Assembly: GCA_009841335.1 (NCBI GenBank)
Contig: VXLY01000069.1
Span: 1 to 38,302 of the forward strand
Reading direction: 5' to 3'
DNA: 38,302 nucleotides
DNA from: Rhodothermaceae bacterium
GTDB taxonomy: Bacteria; Bacteroidota; Rhodothermia; Rhodothermales; Bin80
A model generated the notes under the pieces. The model ran no database searches. It was not told where the DNA came from and saw only the letters and a list, made by a program, of their open reading frames with translations. Shown piece after piece: positions 27,077 to 34,841 of this stretch (position 1 is the stretch's first letter; each line of letters starts with the position of its first letter). The translations under genes and the position numbers were made by a program.

Positions 27077-27756
27077 ATGGCCCGCCACCCGTTATCCGGG
27101 CGTCCGCTTCTTTTGTGCATGGGGGCCACCTTCGAGGGCCTTCGGCATGTGTTGGGGGTTGTGGAATCCTCTGTCCAATACCTTCCGTCGGTGCGCGGAT
27201 TGTCTCAAGACCTGCTGGATCGTGGGTTGTCTTCAGACGGGGGCCTGCTTGTATCACACCGGGAGCGGCGATGCTTTCCTGGATCCTGACCGAATGCTTT
27301 GGGTCACAGATCCGACTGCAACATTGTCAGATGCACAAGCTTGCACGAGTGGTCAGCTATCTTGCCGCTGCAGAACAACGGCCAATCCAAGGCGCGATCA
27401 CCCGCGCCTTTGCCCTTCCAGATCTGGCATTGGCCCGTGCGTTGCTGTTGCAAATTCACACCCAGTTACGGTTGTTGAGCTGAGCGGCAGCCCGGCGGTT
27501 GTTGCAGGATCTGGCCCGATCGATGACCTTTCATCAAAGTGGCGCCTATGACCGTTTGAGTGACAGCCTGCGCGGTACGCAGCGTGTTGTCCGTACTGTC
27601 CAGCAGCAGAATCGGCGTGTTCGCGGAAACTGGCTTCCGCCTACCTCGCATCGTGCCCTGTTTGCACTTCTGCTGCCGGAGATGGAAGTGCGCATGCACC
27701 GACTCGCGCATGCTTCGGTTCATCCTCGATGCAAAATGGAAACACACCGGCAATAA
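27077..27756 (+). pseudogene. Decayed IS256/Mutator-family transposase
   Basis: The fragments align in order with Mutator-type transposases. The first frame from 27077 reads GATFEGLRHVLGVVES and QDLLDRGLSSDGGLLV, matching the GxxxDGxKHVLGLxEG and DLVERGL..GLLVVIDG blocks. Near 27250 the match moves to another frame, with LQHCQMHKLARVVSYL, where the family has the hallmark RCQxHKxRNVL, then RAFALPDLALARALLLQI. An in-frame TGA at 27481-27483 interrupts it, and the same frame continues with LSDSLRGTQRVVRTVQQQNRRVRGNW and LLPEMEVRMHRLAHA, matching the TLxSTNxIESxxSxxRRRTRNVxRW end. The N-terminal domain is missing. With at least one frameshift and one stop, it cannot work. The 290 or so bases after it, up to the rluA-like gene, hold nothing recognisable. 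Confidence 0.7.
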
Positions 27757-28060
27757 CGAAAACAACTCGATCGGTGACATCGACAGCAGCGACCTGTGCC
27801 AGCCCTACGCCTATGAAAAACGGTACAAGTGCCAAACCGTCGCTCTAGTCTAATCCAGACCTTGCCGATCCATAGGCCATTCGGTTTTTCGACTACTTGA
27901 GACTCGTTCTCCTACCGTTTGATGTTTCGTCACCTGCAGGTCCCCGGCGCGGCGTGCGCTACGAACTGAAGTACGAAGAAGGGCACCAAGACCAATAAAG
28001 ATTGTAGGCCTGTGGTAGAAGACGGCGCCCAGGGACGGTTCGAATCTCAACCGGCTCTTC

Positions 28061-28726
28061 CTAATCAGTCTCTATGAGATTCAGAAGCTTAGCCGACCAA
28101 CTCTCAGGAAACGCAGCATTCACTTCCAAAGGCACCCGAGCTACCGGATGTTCAAAAGTCAGACGGCAACAATGTAACGCAATGGTTCGCCCGTCAAAAC
28201 GGTGACGTGCACCGTAACGCACATCTCCCAATACAGGGAAACCCCGGGCAGAAAACTGACACCGAACTTGATGAGCACGGCCCGTGATAAGCTCCACGCC
28301 CACAGACGTAAAAATCCCATCACTGTTCAGTGCCCTCCAACGCAGACTTGAATACTTTCCGGATCGTTCGTCCTGGACAACATGTGCTCGCCCCGCCTCC
28401 TTGTGCAGATAGTCTTCCATTACACCGCTCCCTTCAATCAAGCCCTCCACTACAACGATGTATTCCTTTGTTACCCGACGATCGCGGAATGCTTGACTCA
28501 AGCGTCGTGCCGCCTTGGATGTTCTCGCAAGCACCATAGCACCTGATACCGGACGATCCAGGCGATGAACCAATCCAATGTAGACATTGCCCGGTTTGCT
28601 GTATTTCTTTTTCAGGTAGGCACGGGCTAGCGTTACCAAGTCTGGATCCCCTGTAATGTCGGCTTGGGATAATAGACCTGCAGGTTTATTAAGCGTCAAC
28701 AAATGATTATCCTCAAAAAGCCACAT
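28061..28726 (-). CDS. RluA-family pseudouridine synthase
   Basis: This 221-residue RNA-modifying enzyme isomerises specific uridines in rRNA or tRNA. The family signature HRLDRPVSG has the catalytic Asp57. It is preceded by LLTLNKPAGLLSQ and followed by the ELITGRAHQVRCQFSARGFPVLGDVRYG block (RTHQIR-like motif). It lacks an S4 RNA-binding domain, so it is a compact RluA/RluC-type catalytic unit; the exact target position cannot be read from sequence. The start is ATG at 28726, since a stop lies three codons upstream in frame. It is the last gene of the minus-strand cluster, 23 bp after the second DUF5686 gene. Confidence 0.92.
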   Translation of the reverse strand: MWLFEDNHLLTLNKPAGLLSQADITGDPDLVTLARAYLKKKYSKPGNVYIGLVHRLDRPVSGAMVLARTSKAARRLSQAFRDRRVTKEYIVVVEGLIEGSGVMEDYLHKEAGRAHVVQDERSGKYSSLRWRALNSDGIFTSVGVELITGRAHQVRCQFSARGFPVLGDVRYGARHRFDGRTIALHCCRLTFEHPVARVPLEVNAAFPESWSAKLLNLIETD

Positions 28727-28749
28727 GAGAATTCAGTGTACACACCATG

Positions 28750-31104
28750 CTATCGACGCCCTGCTAAACCAATACTGACAAACAGTCCAGGTTGGTTAAT
28801 TCTGCGACTAAGGTCCACGCGTAATGGAGCTCGCGCAATACTCAAAGTGATTTCATGGATCCACCCGTCATTAACATACACATGTGCAGCCCCAAATCGG
28901 GTACTGACCTTTTGATCTACAAGTGGCCTGACGCGAAACAGCTCAAACAGTAGGCTGCGAAAATCGTGCTCCCAATGTACTCCTGCCACATGACGTCCAA
29001 TTAAACGACGGTTACGGACGGTGCGGAGCGTACCGAGTGCTCCAATCGGACCCATACTGCCCTCTGCAACATGCCATTCCTGAATAGGAGCTCCAGATGT
29101 TGTGAACCCCGCCAGTACACGTACCGACATTCCAGCGGACTGCGGGCGACGGCGCATCAGAGTACGCATGTACCCATCCGCAAACAGGGTTGCTTTCAGA
29201 TACCGACGGTCTTCAGGAGCGTCGCCATACTCAACCCTGACCTCAACCCTCTCCTGAGGATCTATGCGATATGGCTGCCAATCGCTACCGGTGGCTACCC
29301 TGAGCTCGAAGGACTTGTGGTGCCCTGGACTGATCAGGAAATTCGTCGGAAACTCCCGTTTATGCGGCCATGGCCTCCTGACCTGGGTTTGTACGGAATC
29401 AATAACGGCGTACGTCCCGGAAATTTTCGCCCTGATCCCATGCGCCTCGTAACTTGCATTCAAACGCACCCTCGTCGCCCAATACCAGTCAAAGTAATCC
29501 CGGGCCAGCAATCTGGCTGACAACGAATTCGTAGCCTCCGTGTGAATTAATGTACCATTTTGCGGCTGCATATCCCGCTCTAGTATTACGGAGGATTCCA
29601 AGACATTTGTCAATTGACTACGCAGCGCAGCAGCCACGCGCGTATAGTCATACACTAGAGATTTTCCGATGCGGGCTGCCAGTTCCGTGCGCTCTCCTAT
29701 GGGAAATGCCTTGCCAACTCCTACGAGAGTGCCGTCCACGCGATTATAGCGCAGCCATGGTGCAAAACCTCCGATAAGGGGCCAAACAAACTGCGGACGA
29801 TCTCCCAAATGAAAGCTACGTGCCTCCATTTCTGAGCCGCGAACCGAGGCAGTGGCTGGAAGCGCCTGACGCAGGGTTAGCGGTCGTTCACGAAGCAGGT
29901 CATCAATCACATCCAATTCTTGCACCGTCAGCGCAACCATATCCAAGCCCAGCAAAAACAGATCGTCCCGGAAGACCGAAACAGAATCCACCTGCAACTG
30001 CTCTTGACGCATGAATGGCGCAGTAGGTACGGCCTGATTGATCTGATAATTCATTAGCCTGGCAACTTGCTGGACCGTAGTTGGGCTAGTAGCCTCGCCC
30101 TCCGGCTCCACATGAATGCGGCCTTCTGTCCGAAGGTCTATTGGCAGCCAAAATGAATCCGCCGGGGCAAAACTCTGACGGTAAGCGACCCTCCAAGCCC
30201 GGGTATCAGGGGAAAAAACTACATGAGAAGCAGGCCTCACATCAACCTCTGCCAGTGCGTAAACACTGTCCAGGACAGAAATTCGTCCAATCAGTGTGGC
30301 TTCCTGATTGTTCTTCGGAGCAATGTATATATCGTAGAGTTGCTGATCACCCCAGCGGCGACGACCCGCAAGTGTAAAATTGTAGTGATCTAGCGCATCT
30401 GGATGTGTAGGCCCGAAAAAAATCAATCCATTTATCTGCACATAATCTGAAGAAAAATCCTGAGGTGCCGGGGTCAGACCCAGCTGTTCATAAAAATCCG
30501 ATGTCAAACGCATCGACCGTATGATGTCCCGGGTTCCGGCCTGACCGGTCGCGAACCGATCAAGGACGGCCTCACTAATCAGGACGATCCTTTCGCGATG
30601 CCGTAAAGTTATCCTGGAATACATCCGAGCACCGAAGGATTCCAGATGGGCTCGGCGGGCAAGCTTACGGTGAATGACCCTCTGCATGATGCCAGCGGCC
30701 AGATTATCTCCTGTCACCAGTACTTCAGGCAGGGTGATAGCCGCCGGTTCTAGACTCACGTTAATTACTCGTGGATCGTCCGGCCCCAGTGTTACCTGCA
30801 CAGAATTATAGCCGATATGCCGAAAAATCAAAGTCGCTGGCAAGACAGGAAGCGTGATCTCAAAAGCACCATCACGATTTGTGATCGTACCCTGAACAGT
30901 TCCATCCAGAATTACATGCGCGGACACCAGTGGCAATAGCGTGACAGAATCTCGCACGGACCCTGTAACAAGCACCTGCCCCGACGCCCACTGCGTAGAC
31001 TGCTGGATTACAACGACGCTCAAAACAATGAGCAGCCACCGCAGGACCGACCGCCTGTCCGACAGCCCGGAATGCGCCTCTGACAATCGGGAACAGGCCG
31101 TCAT
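28750..31104 (-). CDS. DUF5686 outer-membrane protein with carboxypeptidase-regulatory-like domain (second copy)
   Basis: This 784-residue protein has a signal segment at about 22-43 (LRWLLIVLSVVVIQQ, cleavage before QVLVTG). A carboxypeptidase-regulatory-like domain follows (VTGSVRDSVTLLPLVSAHVIL, NRDGAFEITLP, IFRHIGYNSVQVTL), then a short helix (AAGIMQRVIHRKLARR). The long DUF5686 region has FGARMYSRITLRHRERIVLISEAV, the repeated FFGPTHPDALDHYNFTLAG block, and many amphipathic strands of a C-terminal barrel. It is clearly paralogous to the gene just upstream, which begins 12 bp away. It ends in GLAGRR, not in an aromatic residue, unlike its sister. The function of DUF5686 proteins is not established; they are outer-membrane or surface proteins in Bacteroidota and relatives. 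Confidence 0.82.
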   Translation of the reverse strand: MTACSRLSEAHSGLSDRRSVLRWLLIVLSVVVIQQSTQWASGQVLVTGSVRDSVTLLPLVSAHVILDGTVQGTITNRDGAFEITLPVLPATLIFRHIGYNSVQVTLGPDDPRVINVSLEPAAITLPEVLVTGDNLAAGIMQRVIHRKLARRAHLESFGARMYSRITLRHRERIVLISEAVLDRFATGQAGTRDIIRSMRLTSDFYEQLGLTPAPQDFSSDYVQINGLIFFGPTHPDALDHYNFTLAGRRRWGDQQLYDIYIAPKNNQEATLIGRISVLDSVYALAEVDVRPASHVVFSPDTRAWRVAYRQSFAPADSFWLPIDLRTEGRIHVEPEGEATSPTTVQQVARLMNYQINQAVPTAPFMRQEQLQVDSVSVFRDDLFLLGLDMVALTVQELDVIDDLLRERPLTLRQALPATASVRGSEMEARSFHLGDRPQFVWPLIGGFAPWLRYNRVDGTLVGVGKAFPIGERTELAARIGKSLVYDYTRVAAALRSQLTNVLESSVILERDMQPQNGTLIHTEATNSLSARLLARDYFDWYWATRVRLNASYEAHGIRAKISGTYAVIDSVQTQVRRPWPHKREFPTNFLISPGHHKSFELRVATGSDWQPYRIDPQERVEVRVEYGDAPEDRRYLKATLFADGYMRTLMRRRPQSAGMSVRVLAGFTTSGAPIQEWHVAEGSMGPIGALGTLRTVRNRRLIGRHVAGVHWEHDFRSLLFELFRVRPLVDQKVSTRFGAAHVYVNDGWIHEITLSIARAPLRVDLSRRINQPGLFVSIGLAGRR

Positions 31105-31116
31105 TCCTTGCGAAAA

Positions 31117-33498
31117 TCAAAAAAGGCGGGCTAGACCAAACGTTGGATACAGGAAACGTTTTTCCTCAATGTGATAGGCGAAATCCACACGTGCTAAGCC
31201 GAAAATTCCGCTCAGTGATAGACCTAACTCATTATGACGACGCCAACTGTGCCGCGAGACTCCCAACCCTCGAATAAAAGCATGCCCACCAAAAATTGAT
31301 ACATTATAGCCCCTATCCACCATGGCCGACAGCCCCAGCAGCTCAAATGGCAGCGTACGAAAGTTATGCTCCCAGTGTCCAAAAACAATTCCACTGCCTT
31401 GATATGGGAGTCCCCGAAGGGTGTGCAACGAACCATCCCAATGATAAACCGTGGTGCCTCCCTCAACAATAAACGAACGCTGCAGCGGCAGAGTCCGACC
31501 GCCTTCAGAAGCCATACCTACTGAAATGCCGTAATCAAGGGTTGCCGGTATAAAACGTCTGCGCAAAAGTGTATTCACGCGGCCCCCTGCTCTCAGATAG
31601 TACCGACGAAAAACAAAATCTGACTTCGGCATTGAGAATTCAGCACTGAAAGCCAGGTGCTTTGATGGATCAATTAGTATCACCGAGGGGCGACCGAAAG
31701 CAAGCTCAATCGTGACTGTCCTCATTTCGCCTTCCATAACCGTCGCGTTTGGCCGCTGTGGTTCACTCCTACCTAACAAGTCGTAACTGGTGTTACCGGT
31801 CAACGGTGAATGATTTTCATGCAGGTACGTAGCCGATATCGTGCCTTGAGGAGCTTGCAATTGATAGCCCCCTGTGATTGATACCCCCTGCCTTCGATAG
31901 TAGTCAAAGTAATCTTCCTGCCCAATGAGCATCAAACTACTGTTAGTCAATCTGTTTTTGTTGCCGGACTGATAGGTGAAAGTGTTTTCCGACCTGTACC
32001 CCACGTTGACGAACCAATCTTTCTCCCAGCGAACAGCTCCATCATACGAAAACTGCTCAGCCCCTTTTTGCCCGGTGCTCAAACCTGCCCCCACTTCTAC
32101 GGCAAAGGTATGGTCGGACTCTTCGCGAGAGAATTCTTTGCGGTATCCTAGACCTCCATGGAAATCATCCACCCGGTTGTACCATACACGCGGGCTAATC
32201 CCATACTTGGCGAAAAACCCGAAGACCCTGTCCGTAGATTCGCGTCGCTCTTCCATTTCGGCGCGCCTGTTCATTGCACGTCCCAAGGGTCCCCGCATTT
32301 CGTAGGCTTCTCTTAGCGAGTGAGTACTGTCAATGGATGCATATGCTATTGTTTCTTGGGGATCAAGCGGAACCACAACCCCCTCACGTTGGAATCCTTC
32401 GTCAGATGCTACCGCTAACGAATCCACATGCAGCCTCCAACCTTCCTCAAACAGACTGTCTGCCAATACAATATTCAACTCGTAGTCCGTGAAGCGAGAC
32501 ACCTGATCAACGATGATAGTTGGAAAACTGAGTAATACGCCAAAAGAGATTTCGACAACCGCATTTGATCGCAAATCCACGGGCAGCCAAATATCTCCAC
32601 CGTAATTAGAAAACTGCTGCAGATAGGTGACCTCATACCTCCGGATCGGGAATGGGAATATAAAGGCCGGTCCCGGACGCAACCTGGCTTCAATAAGCGC
32701 GAACACCCCGTCCATGACAGAAACTGTGCCCACGAAGGCGCTGGTCTGTCTATACTTCGGTTCAACTGCAATATCATAGATGAGTACATCATCAACGCTG
32801 CGCATCCCTTCCAACGTGAATACATACTTGTCTAGGGCATCTGGATGTGTGACGCCAAAAAGTGTATGGCCGCTAATTTCCACGTCGTCATCATACAGAT
32901 TTAACATGGTCAGAGCTGCGGGCATCGCATCTACACCGGGGAAATTGCCCGTGCTCCGCGTTCCGGTTATCTCTTCGCGAATTCCCCTATCCTTATCCCA
33001 CCATGCCGTGGCAGCAGATTCAGTAATAGCAACAATACCGGAGTCATTGGAGAACGTATATCGTGAGTATGCCTGAGCCTCAAATGTGCTCAGCTTCTCT
33101 TGCCAAACCGCTTTGCGCTCGATCACCTCGCGCATGATTGATACAGCCGGATCCTCATCTGTAACTACCAACTGCCTCATCTCTATGACCACGGGCTGCA
33201 ACCGAAACTCCAGTGGAGTTTCGGTGTGGGCCGTAAGCGTATCGGTTCGGTAGCCGATGTAGCGCACCACAAGATCAACCGGCAGATCATCTACTGCAAT
33301 TTCATAGACCCCCTCCCGGTTTGTGATGGTGCCTCTATAAGTACCCGCGATCTGCACCGTTGCCGCTGGCAGGGTTTCATTGGTGCTGGCATCAACAACA
33401 CGGCCACGGAGAATCTGTGCTTTGATCTCCGGTGGACATGCCAAGCACAGAAGCAAGATCAACCCCGATGTTATGCCGATACTGCGTTTATGCATCAA
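31117..33498 (-). CDS. DUF5686 outer-membrane protein with carboxypeptidase-regulatory-like domain (first copy)
   Basis: This 793-residue protein has a signal peptide of about 27 residues (ITSGLILLLCLACPPEIKAQ). Residues about 29-105 are a carboxypeptidase-regulatory-like beta-sandwich (LRGRVVDASTNETLPAATVQI, GTITNREGVYEIAV, VVRYIGYRTDTLT). AVSIMREVIERKAVWQEKL follows, then the DUF5686 core (FEAQAYSRYTFSNDSGIVAITESA, LFGVTHPDALDKYVFTLEG) and a barrel ending in FGLARLF with a C-terminal Phe. The CarboxypepD-reg/DUF5686 arrangement is the standard one for this family. Its start overlaps the end of the patatin gene by 11 bp, and its stop is 12 bp from its paralogue. The three genes are therefore surely co-transcribed. 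The role is unknown; a contribution to envelope lipid or protein handling is inference from the neighbour. Confidence 0.85.
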   Translation of the reverse strand: MMHKRSIGITSGLILLLCLACPPEIKAQILRGRVVDASTNETLPAATVQIAGTYRGTITNREGVYEIAVDDLPVDLVVRYIGYRTDTLTAHTETPLEFRLQPVVIEMRQLVVTDEDPAVSIMREVIERKAVWQEKLSTFEAQAYSRYTFSNDSGIVAITESAATAWWDKDRGIREEITGTRSTGNFPGVDAMPAALTMLNLYDDDVEISGHTLFGVTHPDALDKYVFTLEGMRSVDDVLIYDIAVEPKYRQTSAFVGTVSVMDGVFALIEARLRPGPAFIFPFPIRRYEVTYLQQFSNYGGDIWLPVDLRSNAVVEISFGVLLSFPTIIVDQVSRFTDYELNIVLADSLFEEGWRLHVDSLAVASDEGFQREGVVVPLDPQETIAYASIDSTHSLREAYEMRGPLGRAMNRRAEMEERRESTDRVFGFFAKYGISPRVWYNRVDDFHGGLGYRKEFSREESDHTFAVEVGAGLSTGQKGAEQFSYDGAVRWEKDWFVNVGYRSENTFTYQSGNKNRLTNSSLMLIGQEDYFDYYRRQGVSITGGYQLQAPQGTISATYLHENHSPLTGNTSYDLLGRSEPQRPNATVMEGEMRTVTIELAFGRPSVILIDPSKHLAFSAEFSMPKSDFVFRRYYLRAGGRVNTLLRRRFIPATLDYGISVGMASEGGRTLPLQRSFIVEGGTTVYHWDGSLHTLRGLPYQGSGIVFGHWEHNFRTLPFELLGLSAMVDRGYNVSIFGGHAFIRGLGVSRHSWRRHNELGLSLSGIFGLARVDFAYHIEEKRFLYPTFGLARLF

Positions 33499-34657
33499 TA
33501 GCTTCCTCCAAAAATGTTTCTATGGTGGCAGATTGCCGCTTGCCGTCTTCGTAACCTAGCTCCAGCACCCGACTGATGAACTCTGGATCAAACAACATCA
33601 CACTGAGCCAGTCTGGACTCAGGGTATCCCCGCTTCCGAGCCCTCGAGTAAGCAATCTTAAGACACCCTTCGTCCTGACCTCCAATCCCCTTGCCAGCAT
33701 GCCGATGTCCTTGGATGGTTCAATCAAAAGAATGTTGACCGGACGCATTCCATTTCGTTCGGCATGCGGCGTACTCCTGACCAATTTAGTTATCCTCTTG
33801 GCCACTCGTATGTCATGATCAAAAGCATCCAAAAAAATGGCGTTCAGCATGATGCCCATTACCTGCGCTGCTGGAGGGTATCCGATAACCGCTGGCTCAC
33901 CTGCTTCCTCCCAAGAGCGTGGGTATTTGTGCGAAATACAGATGATATCCGTTGCTCCCAAGTGCAGTGCGGGCGCGAGTGGAGCAATCAAACGAATACC
34001 ACCGTCCCCATGCCATGCTCCGCCAAGCTTTACCGCAGGAAATAACAGTGGCAAAGCCGAAGATGCCATCACGTGATCAAGCGTGATTTCAGTCTTGTGT
34101 GCTATGCGACTCGGGCGATGCCACATTCCAATATCCCGCCCCTGTACCCAGCTCACCGACTGACCTGTGGTGAAGCTGGTTGTCGTAATACAAACCGATT
34201 GTAATTTTCCGCTTGCGAGATTCTCGCTAATCTGCGGCAATTTTCCGTCTGGGGTAGCTGGTAACTGCCCGGACAAATACTTGCGCAGCGGTTCTGTGTT
34301 GAGAAGTGCTTCGCCTTCATTCACACGAATCACGGGATTGCCAGGCCGTATGTGCCGTAGAAGGCGCCGAAACAGGCCTCCGCTGGATTCTGGCAAGTAT
34401 ACCTTTTCCTGACTGATATTCTGCCAACAGTGTAACAACGCTTCTGCACCTCCTGAGTCGGGGTGCCCAGCAAGAAATGCAGCATTGATTGCCCCGGCAG
34501 AAACCCCCGTAATGATCGGGAAAGTAATTTCCGGGACCAATTCCTTCATGAAGTGCACAACGCCAGCCTGATAGGCCGATCGTGCACCGCCTCCAGTGAG
34601 CACCAATGCCAACTGCCTCGAGGGCTCCTCTTCACTAAGATTAGATGTATTGCTCAT
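33488..34657 (-). CDS. Patatin-like phospholipase
   Basis: This 389-residue lipid acyl hydrolase has a Ser-Asp dyad. The oxyanion block is LTGGGARSAYQAG (20-32), the nucleophile elbow is GVSAGA with Ser53, and the second catalytic residue is Asp218 in HGDGGIR. The C-terminal part is helical, and its cluster neighbours are outer-membrane proteins. There is no signal peptide, so it should be cytoplasmic or peripheral on the inner membrane, as for RssA/YchK-type proteins. BamA-fused patatins have a barrel that is absent here. Its stop overlaps the start of the DUF5686 gene by 11 bp. The start ATG at 34657 lies 184 bp after the S46 gene on the same strand, so read-through from there is possible. 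Confidence 0.92.
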   Translation of the reverse strand: MSNTSNLSEEEPSRQLALVLTGGGARSAYQAGVVHFMKELVPEITFPIITGVSAGAINAAFLAGHPDSGGAEALLHCWQNISQEKVYLPESSGGLFRRLLRHIRPGNPVIRVNEGEALLNTEPLRKYLSGQLPATPDGKLPQISENLASGKLQSVCITTTSFTTGQSVSWVQGRDIGMWHRPSRIAHKTEITLDHVMASSALPLLFPAVKLGGAWHGDGGIRLIAPLAPALHLGATDIICISHKYPRSWEEAGEPAVIGYPPAAQVMGIMLNAIFLDAFDHDIRVAKRITKLVRSTPHAERNGMRPVNILLIEPSKDIGMLARGLEVRTKGVLRLLTRGLGSGDTLSPDWLSVMLFDPEFISRVLELGYEDGKRQSATIETFLEEAIDA

Positions 34658-34841
34658 CTCCTGTCGGCACTCAACTCCGAATTGTAGGACTGTTTTTGTC
34701 CAACAGTCTCAACATATTCAGTCCGTCTTATTAGGTGTGAAGTAACAATTAAGATTATTTCCTTAGATAGAAATCATCGTTCCACATTGCCCAGACGCAG
34801 CGCAGTATCATAAAGTAGCGGTAGGATCATCTACCTAACTT

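Noticed and set aside
28030-28060. GGTTCGAATC followed by a GCTC-type end, resembling a tRNA T-arm and acceptor end.
   Set aside because: The bases flanking the loop do not form a T-stem, and no matching 5' acceptor strand or anticodon arm exists upstream.
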